Source: Loigolactobacillus backii
GTDB taxonomy: Bacteria > Bacillota > Bacilli > Lactobacillales > Lactobacillaceae
NCBI RefSeq assembly: GCF_003946275.1
Contig: NZ_RHNQ01000012.1
Location: 1 to 45,872, forward strand
Direction of reading: 5' to 3'
Length of the DNA: 45,872 bases
The notes beneath the pieces were generated by a model, which saw only the letters and a list, made by a program, of their open reading frames with translations, did not search any database and had not been told where the DNA came from. Position numbers and translations under genes: made by a program. Positions 38,635-45,872 of this stretch are shown here, piece by piece. The stretch's first letter is position 1. Each line of letters begins with the position of its first letter.

Positions 38635-38694
38635 AATAAATAAACCTTCTAAAGCTACTGGTGGTCCGGCAATGAAATCGTGGAGTGAGTGCTC

Positions 38695-39081
38695 ATGAAA
38701 GTAATCTATGAAAATATTCAAGATCAGATCAAAATACTTAAGGCCGACGAGGATTACTATGTCCGTTTTATTGTTTGGCGAATGCCTATTCATGAGGAGA
38801 CTGTTCCAATAGAAAAGCAGGCCGTGGATGCCTACTTACAGGGACAACATACGGCGGATGAATTATTATATTATGCAGATTTTGGCATCTGGAAACCGGA
38901 CAAGAGCCCAATCCAGACCAACCGTGATTTTCTTGAAAAATTTCCGGAATTTGTGTTAATTGCTCCAGAAAATGCGCAGAAGATTTTTTCCAAAGCAGAA
39001 TACAAAAAACTGGTAAAAAGGGCACACAGAGAAAAAAGAAAAGAAAATTGGCTAAAAGTATTTCACTTAATGAAAAAATAG
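38695..39081 (+). CDS. Hypothetical soluble protein
   Basis: A 128-residue protein with no signal or membrane segment and a strongly basic C terminus (KKLVKRAHREKRKENWLKV). GGAG nine bases upstream favours ATG 38695 over the GTG at 38689. No family is recognised. It is followed after 94 nt by an immunity-like small protein, so the two could belong together. Confidence 0.6.
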   Translation: MKVIYENIQDQIKILKADEDYYVRFIVWRMPIHEETVPIEKQAVDAYLQGQHTADELLYYADFGIWKPDKSPIQTNRDFLEKFPEFVLIAPENAQKIFSKAEYKKLVKRAHREKRKENWLKVFHLMKK

Positions 39082-39175
39082 GGATAGTACTGAAGGACAA
39101 GTTTAAAGTGGCGAATAAAGTACGTGCTTATTGTTGCTGCTTTAAAAAAGTCGGTGCTAAGGTGGCCCAAATCAA

Positions 39176-39538
39176 ATGGAGAAACAAATATCGTATATTA
39201 ATAATGAATTAACGGTAAATGAACATAAATTGATTTTTGACTACGATGTTGCGCAATACCGATGCGATGGCGAGCAGGTCTTTGTGCGCCTTGAAATTCC
39301 TACTGGAATAAAACTCACAAGAAGTGCTGTTCGGAACGTATTTGCGATTTCAAGGACCGGCCAAATAATTTGGCGACTTCCAATTCCAGTTTTGAAGGAG
39401 TTTCCCAAATTTAGTCCGTTACCCATAACCAGTATTTTTCTAAAGGATGAAGCACTTTTTGCAACGGATTTTATGGGCAGAATCTTTCGGCTTAATAAAA
39501 ATACCGGAGAGGGAAAAATCGTGGGCGCCACAAAATAA
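39176..39538 (+). CDS. Small beta-rich protein, possibly of an immunity-protein type
   Basis: A 120-residue soluble protein. The pattern RLEIPTGIKL ... NVFAISRTGQIIWRLP ... TSIFLKDEALFATDFMGRIFRLNKNTGEG resembles small propeller-blade-like proteins that in other Firmicutes often lie beside polymorphic toxins. AAGGTGG precedes the ATG at 39176. No toxin gene is visible next to it here, so an immunity role is only a suggestion. Confidence 0.6.
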   Translation: MEKQISYINNELTVNEHKLIFDYDVAQYRCDGEQVFVRLEIPTGIKLTRSAVRNVFAISRTGQIIWRLPIPVLKEFPKFSPLPITSIFLKDEALFATDFMGRIFRLNKNTGEGKIVGATK

Positions 39539-39581
39539 AGTCCGGTTGGTTTCATGAAATTAAATGTAATTGGAGAGCAAA

Positions 39582-41264
39582 ATGACTAATACGGGGAAAT
39601 TTAGTGTAATTTATGGCCTAACAATAATTTGTGTAGGATTAGCAGCAATGGGGTTGCAAACTGAAGTTTCAAAAATATATCTGCCGCTATGTGTGTTCTT
39701 TGCTAGTTGCACATTAGGATTCGGCGGCCTTAGTTTTTATTTGCGACCGCGCCAGGGGACAAAGAAAACTCAAAGTCTACTAAAATGGTATTTGATTATC
39801 ATTAATTGTGTCTTGCCCTGGCTTTTAGTTGCGCTAGTTCAAGTCCGGGCCTTAATGTTAAGTTTGCCTGCCGAAAATAGTACTACTTTGGGCATTGTTA
39901 TGTGGTTGCTACGACCTTTCGATCCTATTGGCAGCATCTTTTTTTGTATTATTGTTCAGGGTTTTACATTTACATTACTTTACCCTATTATTTGGGCGCC
40001 AAAAATTAGAAGAACGTGGTTGGTTTTATTTAGTGTGATTGGAATTTTACTGCTTAGTATGGGCCTAATGGCGATAGTTGGATCGCCGAATGGGGCGTTA
40101 GAAATTTCAGTGTTGACGACCTTTATCAGTCTAATAGTGTCGTGTTTCATCATGCCAATTATGTCGGTTGTTCTATTAATTAAGGGACCTGCACCTGCTA
40201 CCAAGCAAGCCAAGCAAAATAAATTAAAGAAACTAATTAGGACTTGTCGGCGTGCATTAGCTGGTCTTCAGAAGGCCTATCCAAAGGGATCTTCAACTAG
40301 AGCAGATAACTTAATGGCCGCCATAACAACAACGATGAAGGCCGCACAGCGCGGTTCGGTGGCCGGTATTGATTTCGATTGGTTTAGTTTAGTTAGAATG
40401 TTCGTTGATGAAACCACAATTTCAAGTGCTGCTTATTTTACCGCCATTGATGAAATGATTGATCAGGTAAAAAGGTTACAAGACGGTGACTACAAGATTA
40501 CAATACCGCACTTTTACTGTCTTCAATACACTGAGGGTAATCGGGTGATGACCATCGACATTGATTTCAGAGACCCACAACTCAGTTTTGACAGTAGTAT
40601 GATTACCCATTGGCAAGCGCCATACGATCACATAGTGTTAAGTCAGCGCGATAAAAATAGAATCTACAAAAATATTCGCCAGGAATTAATCTTAATGGTT
40701 CCAGAAAAAACTAAAAGGCTAGCGAAAGCCGATAAAACAATGTCAATTAGAGAAGCAAAGCGGATTATTAAAAAGAAAAAGCTTGATGCTACTGGATTCT
40801 TCCAAAGTACTGGTGTAATACGTACGCCAGCAATTAAAAGGGAACCTGCCGGCTACGCTGTTTTTACGGTTGGTGATAGTAGTGTCCGTCATTATCTATC
40901 TAAAAGTAGGGCGCTGAAGGCTTATATCAACCGTTTGCGGATTTATAAGCAAGCGGAATATGGGCAGATAGTTGGCCTGAATGTCAGACTGATTAAAGAG
41001 CTTGGGCGGATTAAAATGGCATTGAAATTAGCAAAGTATAGAAAAGAGGCCGAGCAAATTACACAAATTCTAGTAGTACTGCGTGACGCCACTGCCAGTA
41101 GGAATGAAAATATCGCTGCGCTGGAAAGCTTCATTATGATGGCAAATGTACGCTACTTAGGGGACATGCAAATTCCTGATTATGACGAGCCGTATTCGTG
41201 GATGAATAGAGTGACGGGAGCAAAGCACTTTGCCGAAGAACTTGTGTTATTGCTAAAAAAATGA
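39582..41264 (+). CDS. Polytopic membrane protein with large cytosolic domain, unknown
   Basis: A 560-residue protein. The first 200 residues hold about six hydrophobic segments (for example VIYGLTIICVGLAAMGL, YLIIINCVLPWLLVALV, WLVLFSVIGILLLSMGL). After KGPAPATKQAKQNK comes a cytosolic part of about 350 residues, mostly helical, with beta-rich stretches around YKITIPHFYCLQYTEGNRVM and a helical C terminus. GGAG six bases upstream favours ATG 39582; a TTG at 39570 is an alternative. I do not recognise the family. It may form a unit with the two small genes before it, each separated by under 100 nt. Confidence 0.7.
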   Translation: MTNTGKFSVIYGLTIICVGLAAMGLQTEVSKIYLPLCVFFASCTLGFGGLSFYLRPRQGTKKTQSLLKWYLIIINCVLPWLLVALVQVRALMLSLPAENSTTLGIVMWLLRPFDPIGSIFFCIIVQGFTFTLLYPIIWAPKIRRTWLVLFSVIGILLLSMGLMAIVGSPNGALEISVLTTFISLIVSCFIMPIMSVVLLIKGPAPATKQAKQNKLKKLIRTCRRALAGLQKAYPKGSSTRADNLMAAITTTMKAAQRGSVAGIDFDWFSLVRMFVDETTISSAAYFTAIDEMIDQVKRLQDGDYKITIPHFYCLQYTEGNRVMTIDIDFRDPQLSFDSSMITHWQAPYDHIVLSQRDKNRIYKNIRQELILMVPEKTKRLAKADKTMSIREAKRIIKKKKLDATGFFQSTGVIRTPAIKREPAGYAVFTVGDSSVRHYLSKSRALKAYINRLRIYKQAEYGQIVGLNVRLIKELGRIKMALKLAKYRKEAEQITQILVVLRDATASRNENIAALESFIMMANVRYLGDMQIPDYDEPYSWMNRVTGAKHFAEELVLLLKK

Positions 41265-41505
41265 GCAACTTTAAAGCTTCTATTTGGTTGGTTTGATAAA
41301 GTGGATTGCTTAATTGAAGAGAGAAAACTATCGTGAGAATAGTGATTGACGCTTAATGGCCTTAACCCATATACTGAATTTATGGCCGAGTTTGAGGATT
41401 GATCCCCTTTAATGAGGTCTAGTGAGCAGCACGAAAGGTCACATCATCACACCAATACTATACAAATCGGTGGTGATGGCTTGTGTGCTATTTAGTCACC
41501 GTGTT

Positions 41506-41622
41506 AGGAGGATCAGAACGGTTTACGCCGCAATGATTTTTGTTATTTCAAGGGCGGCAATTAATTTTGCTAAAGCCTACGAGATAATAAAAAGGCTAAC
41601 CGCAAAGGCTAGCCTACCCTAA
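41506..41622 (+). pseudogene. Possible decayed Fst-like type I toxin reading frame
   Basis: AGGAGG at 41506-41511 is followed six bases later by ACG in the frame that reads VYAAMIFVISRAAINF and on to AKASLP, stop at 41620-41622. An ATG in place of that ACG would give a protein of about 35 residues with a hydrophobic N-terminal half, the size and shape of Fst-family toxins. The only in-frame ATG (41533) is 21 bases from the ribosome site. The layout with an antisense promoter and hairpins fits, but sequence similarity to Fst proteins is weak. Confidence 0.3.
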
Positions 41623-41678
41623 ACACGTGCTATACTCACGCCGGGCGTTTGCTATGCCAGTAGCGAACGCCTTTTATG
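41585..41678 (-). ncRNA. Possible antisense RNA of the type I toxin-like locus
   Basis: Predicted from the minus-strand promoter at 41685-41712. A transcript of roughly 90 nt would begin near 41678, contain the GGCG..CGCC hairpin and overlap the 3' end of the toxin-like frame, ending at GGCTA/TAGCC followed by TTTTTATT near 41585. AAAGGCTA is repeated at 41591 and 41604, as direct repeats are in par/Fst loci. Confidence 0.35.
41643..41676 (+). terminator. Hairpin terminator of the toxin-like locus
   Basis: GGCGTTTGCTA at 41644-41654 pairs with TAGCGAACGCC at 41661-41671 (one G-T pair) around a 6-base loop, followed by TTTTA. Confidence 0.7.
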
Positions 41679-41684
41679 TCTCTA

Positions 41685-41712
41685 ATAATAGCAGAAATAG
41701 GTTAAAATGCAA
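41685..41712 (-). promoter_or_regulatory. Minus-strand promoter with extended -10
   Basis: Read on the minus strand: TTGCAT, 16-base spacer, and TATTAT preceded by TGC (extended -10). It points toward the toxin-like frame with no gene of its own on that strand for hundreds of bases, which suggests a small RNA. Confidence 0.55.
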
Positions 41713-41993
41713 CTAAAGAGGCGGCCAGCTAAACAAATAAATCACAGCGATTAAACTTAGTATTCAATTTGTTTGGTTGAAAAATAATTCAAGAAAAAAC
41801 CACTGTCATTTAATTATTGAGGTGACAGCGCTATATGACTATTAAAAATAATGCCCCTTGGCCGCTAAATTACATGTGAACAGATTTAGTTAGTTTCCAT
41901 TCCGGCGTTGGCGGATGGAACGCGGGGCAGGTTGGTATGTGACTTTTTTGACGCGCATTTGACGCGTTTTTAGTGTGAATCAATACATTTGGG

Positions 41994-42036
41994 CAAAAAA
42001 ATAACCCTGCTAATTATTAATTTAGCAAGGTTATTT
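41994..42036 (-). terminator. Terminator of tmRNA
   Basis: On the minus strand AAATAACCTTGCTAA pairs with TTAGCAGGGTTATTT (one bulge/mismatch) and is followed by a T6-7 run. It lies about 30 bases after the tmRNA 3' end. Confidence 0.85.
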
Positions 42037-42066
42037 AATGCTATGAAAGCTATTAAACTTTATTTA

Positions 42067-42434
42067 TGGAGACGGCGGGAGTCGAACCCGCGTCCAGGCG
42101 TACCGCCACTTAGAACTCTACGCTCATAGTCATCTCATTTAGAAGTTCACTAGTCAAAAACGCCAGATGACAAGGCAACCATTAACTAGCTAACCTGATA
42201 ATCTCTTTACAATCTTTCAGGTGGGAAGATTGCACGTAGCCCACTTAATTTAAGACCCGTATCCACCACATGGGCGATGATAGGCGGATCTACGCAACGC
42301 TACGGTTAGGCAGCTAAGGCGTAAGAATTATTATTATTTTTTGCAGTTATAATTAACTGTAACGTTTTAACGTAGCCGTAACCTACGAAGCGCAATCCAA
42401 GCTCGACTACACCTGTCGAATCCATAACGTCCCC
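42067..42434 (-). ncRNA. ssrA: tmRNA (transfer-messenger RNA)
   Basis: Rescues stalled ribosomes by trans-translation. The 5' end GGGGACGTTATGGATTCGAC and the 3' T-arm/acceptor GGGTTCGACTCCCGCCGTCTCC are clear; GGGGACG pairs with CGTCTCC to make the acceptor stem. The tag frame, 42344 down to 42306, reads GCA AAA AAT AAT AAT AAT TCT TAC GCC TTA GCT GCC TAA, giving AKNNNNSYALAA, a lactobacillus-type degradation tag. The discriminator A is at 42067 and the CCA tail is not encoded, so it must be added after processing. Total length is 368 nt. Confidence 0.97.
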
Positions 42435-42447
42435 AAAAACATACTTA

Positions 42448-42475
42448 ATGATAGCATAGTCACTCTAAAAGTAAA
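42448..42475 (-). promoter_or_regulatory. Promoter of tmRNA
   Basis: On the minus strand: TTTACT at 42475-42470, a 16-base spacer, then TATCAT at 42453-42448 preceded by TGC (extended -10). The start would be a few bases before the mature 5' end at 42434. The -35 lies inside the downstream hairpin of the phosphatase gene. Confidence 0.65.
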
Positions 42476-42488
42476 GGGATTTACTTTT
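42467..42488 (-). terminator. Small hairpin between phosphatase gene and tmRNA
   Basis: AAAAGTAAA pairs with TTTACTTTT around a 4-base loop. Its T-run is short (TTTT), so termination may be partial; it overlaps the tmRNA -35 element. Confidence 0.5.
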
Positions 42489-42501
42489 AAAGTAGGAGGA
42501 G

Positions 42502-43278
42502 TTAGCGCAGTAAATTGAAGTGCCGCAAGCCTTGAATAATGCCGCCTTCAGTATTTTTAGCAGTGATGTATTCGGCACGGTCCTTCACGGCCGTGATACC
42601 GTTACCCATTGCGATGGGGTGGTCGACGGTGTTTAGCATTGGAATATCATTAGTGCCATCGCCGAAAGCGTAGGTTGGAACATCCTCTAAACCCATCTTC
42701 TTAATTAAAGTGTTAATCCCAAATTGTTTGGATTCACCTTTTAAAATAGTATCCATTGAATAGGGTGAGTTGCGGTAAAAGGTTAGTTGTTCACCATAAG
42801 GGTAGATATAACGCTTATCATTATCTTTTGTGATAATAAGTAGTATATAAACGGGATTAGATTTGTAGAAATCAGGATCAACTTCGGGTTCAGGTGCGTT
42901 AACGTACTGATACTGCTTTTTGACTGTATCGGTCATTCGTGAAACCCGGTAACCTTTATCATTATAATAAGCAACGGCATCGCCATGTTCTTCGGCAATC
43001 GTTGTTATTTTACCAACTAACGTTTGATCGATATTGCCTTGGTAGATTGGCTGACCATTGTAAACAACGTAGGCACCATTAAGTGACACAAAGGAGTTAA
43101 TGCCCGTTTGTAAAAAGATATTGAGCACCTCCGATGGTGAACGGCCAGTTGAAATAATTGGAAGCACATTTTGAGCGCGTAAACTGCGAACTGCAACTTG
43201 AACGTCTAAATCAATTCTTGATTGGGCGTTCATAAGCGTTGCATCTAAATCGAAAAAAACTAATGCACGGTAGGCCAA
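42502..43278 (-). CDS. Cof-type HAD-superfamily phosphatase
   Basis: Cytosolic phosphatase of 258 residues, probably acting on sugar or nucleotide phosphates. HAD motif I is FFDLDATLM with Asp10 and Asp12 (Ala13 in place of the usual Gly), motif II is ISTGRS, the Lys of motif III lies in KGESKQFGI, and motif IV is AFGDGTNDIPML. The type IIB cap domain sits in the middle. The start is TTG 43276-43278 behind AAGGAGAGG with a 6-base spacer. Substrate cannot be told from sequence. tmRNA follows on the same strand. Confidence 0.9.
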   Translation of the reverse strand: MAYRALVFFDLDATLMNAQSRIDLDVQVAVRSLRAQNVLPIISTGRSPSEVLNIFLQTGINSFVSLNGAYVVYNGQPIYQGNIDQTLVGKITTIAEEHGDAVAYYNDKGYRVSRMTDTVKKQYQYVNAPEPEVDPDFYKSNPVYILLIITKDNDKRYIYPYGEQLTFYRNSPYSMDTILKGESKQFGINTLIKKMGLEDVPTYAFGDGTNDIPMLNTVDHPIAMGNGITAVKDRAEYITAKNTEGGIIQGLRHFNLLR

Positions 43279-43444
43279 TTGAATCCTCTCCTTAATCTGG
43301 CAAACTATCTTAATTTAACTCCAGTTTAACAAAGTTATTAAGGATAACAAAGCTTGTTTCTGAAAATTGTGTGACCTTTTTGCGAATAAACTCTAAACTT
43401 TTAATAACATTAAAAAAAGCCAATTAAATTAAGGCAGATTATTG

Positions 43445-43450
43445 TATAAT
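43445..43450 (+). promoter_or_regulatory. Likely -10 box of the two-component operon
   Basis: TATAAT at 43445-43450, about 70 bases before the response regulator ATG. The -35 region is AT-rich and not well matched, so only the -10 is claimed. Confidence 0.45.
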
Positions 43451-43520
43451 GTGAATAGTTTCGAACTAAATTCTAATTAAAAAATAATTATTTATAAAAA
43501 CGCTGAAGGAGCGATTTTGC

Positions 43521-44249
43521 ATGAAGCTACTAATGATTGAAGACAACAAATCCGTCTCCGAAATGATGAATATGTTTTTTACAAAAGAAAATTGGGATGC
43601 TGAATTCGCCTACGATGGTAATGAAGCAATCGACAAGTTTAAGCAATCACCTGATGACTGGGATATTATCACATTGGACCTTAATTTGCCAGGAATTGAC
43701 GGGATGCAGGTTGCTCAAGAAATTCGCAAGGCCTCCCAAACTGTCCCGATAATTATGTTAACGGCTCGTGACTCCGAGTCCGACCAAGTTCTAGGTCTGG
43801 AAATGGGCGCGGATGATTACGTTACGAAGCCGTTTAGCCCAATGACCCTAATTGCTCGAATTAAGGCTTTACATCGGCGGGCTGAGTTAGGTGAACCGAC
43901 TAAGACGGATGAAAATAAGGAGGCCACGTCAGGGTTTGACGTTCAAACGGATCATTTCCGGTTGAACACAAAAACCCGTGAGGCTTATTTGTTAGATAAG
44001 CAGATTGAAGGCTTAACGCCTAAAGAGTTTGATTTGTTATACACGCTAGCCAAAAATCCGAAACAGGTTTTTTCACGGGAACAACTATTGGAACTCGTTT
44101 GGGATTATCAGTATTACGGTGATGAGCGGACAGTAGATGCTCATATTAAAAAATTACGGCAAAAAATTGAAAAAGTTGGTCCACAGATCATTCAAACGGT
44201 CTGGGGTGTTGGGTATAAATTTGATGATTCGGGCGTGGTCGCCTCATGA
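43521..44249 (+). CDS. OmpR-family response regulator
   Basis: DNA-binding response regulator of 242 residues. The receiver domain (1-120) has the acidic pair Glu7/Asp8, phospho-acceptor Asp53 in ITLDLNLPGIDG, the Thr in MLTARD and the Lys in YVTKPF. The C-terminal winged helix (about 143-237) holds LTPKEFDLLYTLAKNP, FSREQLLELVWDY and RTVDAHIKKLRQKIE. GAAGGAG precedes the ATG. It overlaps the kinase gene by 4 nt (ATGA), so the two form a pair. The signal sensed is unknown. Confidence 0.95.
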   Translation: MKLLMIEDNKSVSEMMNMFFTKENWDAEFAYDGNEAIDKFKQSPDDWDIITLDLNLPGIDGMQVAQEIRKASQTVPIIMLTARDSESDQVLGLEMGADDYVTKPFSPMTLIARIKALHRRAELGEPTKTDENKEATSGFDVQTDHFRLNTKTREAYLLDKQIEGLTPKEFDLLYTLAKNPKQVFSREQLLELVWDYQYYGDERTVDAHIKKLRQKIEKVGPQIIQTVWGVGYKFDDSGVVAS

Positions 44250-45715
44250 AATTAATTTATCAGCAAATGTTGGCCTTTTTTGCGGTTATTATGACGACCC
44301 TCCTGATTGTGGGGGCCTTTTTTATCCAGTTTACTACACGAATGGTTTACAGTAGCACTTGGGACCAGTTGGAAGGTTACGCTGATAGTTTGATGCAACA
44401 AGCAATGTCGGTCGACCAACGCACAAATTCGTCCCACGGTTTTCAAATCAGTATGTTGAAAAATAGTGAGGCGGTTTTATCGCACCAGAAAGTTCACTTT
44501 GCGATTTTTAATCAGAACAACCAAATGATTTATCCAACGCAAAATGATGGTATTGTGCGGCAACTAAGTAAACAGGATTGGAATAAGTTGCAGAAGGGGG
44601 AGCGGATTCACCGTACCTCTGACCACGGCACAAATGTTTTAAACAGTCGAGCTGAAATGACGGATGTTTTGGTGCCTTACTTCTATAATGGTAAATTACG
44701 GGCGGTTATTTCGGTAGGTTCGTTGGTGTCGGACATTCGGGCCAATATCAGTAAAATCGAGCATAATTTATTTATCGCACTGTTAATTTCAAGTGTGGCC
44801 GCCATCATTTTGAGTTATGTGTTAGCCCGGTACCAAGTTTTACGAATTAACCGGGTTCGAGGGGCCGCACACAAGGTTGCCCGGGGCGATTTTGATATTC
44901 ATCTTGAAGAAAAAAATCGGGATGAGCTTGATGATTTGGCGCAGGACTTTAATAAAATGGCCGTTTCGTTGCGGGGTTCAAACGAGGAAATTAAGCGCCA
45001 GGAAGATCGGCGGCGTCAATTTATGGCCGATGCCGCCCACGAAATGCGCACACCGTTGACAACGATCAACGGTTTATTAGAAGGGCTTCAGTACGATGCA
45101 ATCCCAGAAGATATGCGGGGAAAGAGCATTGAATTAATGCAAAATGAAACCAAGCGCCTAATTCGAATTGTAAACGAAAACTTAGATTACGAAAAAATTC
45201 GGACTAACCAAATCACGTTGTCCCGGCGTAATTTTGACGCAACGGATGCACTAAATAATATTGTATTGCAATTGACTAAAAAGGCGGAAGAGGCCGGTGA
45301 TAAGTTGGTTCTTACCCCTGGTCCAGCAGTCACGATTTACGCTGATTATGATCGGTTTGTTCAGGTGATGTTTAACGTGGTTCAAAACGGAATTCAATTT
45401 ACCCAAAATGGGACGATTACAATTACGGCAAAGCGGGGGTATCACGAATCAATTTTCGCTGTAGCGGATACTGGAATCGGAATGACTAAGGCCCAACTTA
45501 AAAATATTTGGGAACGGTATTACAAGGCAGATCCATCGCGTAAGAACACTAAGTACGGTGAATCTGGTTTAGGGCTAGCAATTGTGCATCAACTTGTTCA
45601 ATTACATGGTGGTCAGATAAAGGTTGAAAGTGAGAAGGATCACGGGACAACCTTTACGTTGACTTTCCCTGATGAACAGACAAGTCAGGATAAAGAAACT
45701 AAAAAGATTGAATAG
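44246..45715 (+). CDS. Sensor histidine kinase
   Basis: Membrane sensor kinase of 489 residues. Transmembrane helices lie near residues 8-30 and 172-193 and enclose an extracytoplasmic sensor of about 140 residues. A HAMP linker (RVRGAAHKVARGDF) leads to the HisKA domain with phospho-acceptor His265 in DAAHEMRTPLTT, then the HATPase domain with N box NVVQNGIQF, G1 box DTGIGM and G2 box GESGLGLAI. It pairs with the overlapping response regulator. The overall type resembles cell-envelope or stress kinases of lactobacilli, but the stimulus cannot be inferred. Confidence 0.95.
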   Translation: MKLIYQQMLAFFAVIMTTLLIVGAFFIQFTTRMVYSSTWDQLEGYADSLMQQAMSVDQRTNSSHGFQISMLKNSEAVLSHQKVHFAIFNQNNQMIYPTQNDGIVRQLSKQDWNKLQKGERIHRTSDHGTNVLNSRAEMTDVLVPYFYNGKLRAVISVGSLVSDIRANISKIEHNLFIALLISSVAAIILSYVLARYQVLRINRVRGAAHKVARGDFDIHLEEKNRDELDDLAQDFNKMAVSLRGSNEEIKRQEDRRRQFMADAAHEMRTPLTTINGLLEGLQYDAIPEDMRGKSIELMQNETKRLIRIVNENLDYEKIRTNQITLSRRNFDATDALNNIVLQLTKKAEEAGDKLVLTPGPAVTIYADYDRFVQVMFNVVQNGIQFTQNGTITITAKRGYHESIFAVADTGIGMTKAQLKNIWERYYKADPSRKNTKYGESGLGLAIVHQLVQLHGGQIKVESEKDHGTTFTLTFPDEQTSQDKETKKIE

Positions 45716-45781
45716 CAACCAAAAAAATAGGTAAGCAGTAAATAACTGACCGACTTCAAAAATAATTTAATTCAAGTTATG

Positions 45782-45810
45782 ATTGCCTCATCAAATAATT
45801 GGTGAGGTGA
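45782..45810 (+). promoter_or_regulatory. Hairpin covering a ribosome binding site
   Basis: CCTCATCAA at 45786-45794 pairs with TTGGTGAGG at 45799-45807 (nine pairs, one G-T) around a 4-base loop, extended by weaker pairs. The ribosome site GAGGTGA (45804-45810) of the next gene lies in the 3' arm. It could limit translation, or act as a terminator of the kinase operon given the following TGATTTTTATT. Confidence 0.5.
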
Positions 45811-45816
45811 TTTTTA

Positions 45817-45872
45817 TTGGATAAACCGGATATTGTTCAAATTAAAATGGATCATTCTGGTTCTCAATCGCG
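45817..45872 (+). CDS. Start of an unidentified gene (cut by window edge)
   Basis: A TTG at 45817 lies six bases after GAGGTGA and opens a frame (MDKPDIVQIKMDHSG) to the window end. Only 18 codons are visible, too few to name it. A later in-frame ATG (codon 11) has no ribosome site. Confidence 0.5.
   Translation, partial: MDKPDIVQIKMDHSGSQS

Larger units (their letters stand above)
41265..41993. other. Gene-poor stretch before tmRNA
   Basis: About 730 bases with no convincing intact gene. The central part (41506-41712) holds a possible decayed type I toxin locus, described separately. The part from 41713 to 41993 is AT-rich and shows nothing I can name. Confidence 0.5.

Noticed and set aside
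41422-41622. A 66-codon GTG-start frame across the toxin-like locus.
   Set aside because: No ribosome site at 41422; the only good site (41506-41511) is inside the frame and fits a shorter, start-less reading frame.
42067-42434. tmRNA as the attachment site of an integrated element.
   Set aside because: No integrase gene and no second copy of the tmRNA 3' end were noticed in the window.

Overview
The window looks like the chromosome of a low-GC lactic acid bacterium of the family Lactobacillaceae. The signs are a Lactobacillales-type comG operon followed by a YtxK-like methylase and ackA, giant KxYKxGKxW-type sortase-anchored adhesins with MucBP and MBG repeats, Mga-like regulators, and a tmRNA whose tag reads AKNNNNSYALAA. 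I cannot fix the genus from sequence alone.

Layout. 1-6241: the competence pilus operon comGA-comGG, a class I methyltransferase (YtxK-like) and acetate kinase, ending in a terminator. 6314-8807: a small membrane protein, an APC-family amino acid permease and a small unknown protein, ending in a large bidirectional terminator. 8836-12319 (minus strand): an Mga-like regulator co-transcribed with a secreted MucBP protein whose sortase signal is decayed. 12320-13236: a long gene-free stretch that contains an elaborate structured RNA element, about 316 nt at 12788-13103. It has a 19-bp closing stem and two tandem copies of the same two-hairpin module, with compensatory changes between the copies.

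13237-21354: an operon of four cytosolic proteins (a MucBP-containing protein with no signal peptide, a 62-residue protein, an SseB-like protein and a 65-residue protein) followed directly by a 1987-residue alanine/serine-rich surface protein made of ten 151-155-residue repeats. 21757-34314: a second surface protein of 4185 residues, with eleven double-MBG units and several MucBP/Mub-like domains. 35132-41264: a second Mga-like regulator, a second SseB-like protein and several unrecognised proteins, including a polytopic membrane protein. 41265-42066: gene-poor, with a possible decayed type I toxin locus and its antisense RNA. 42067-43278 (minus): tmRNA and a Cof-type HAD phosphatase. 43521-45715: an OmpR-family response regulator and its histidine kinase. 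The last 56 bases begin another gene whose ribosome binding site lies inside a hairpin.

How the parts fit (inference): the 8.8-38.5 kb block is a surface-adhesin locus bracketed by two Mga-like regulators and two SseB-like proteins. The large adhesins carry variants of the extended signal peptide often linked to accessory Sec export, but no secA2, secY2, asp or glycosyltransferase gene lies in the window. The structured RNA sits at the head of the SseB/adhesin operon and is the most likely candidate here for an undescribed regulatory element.
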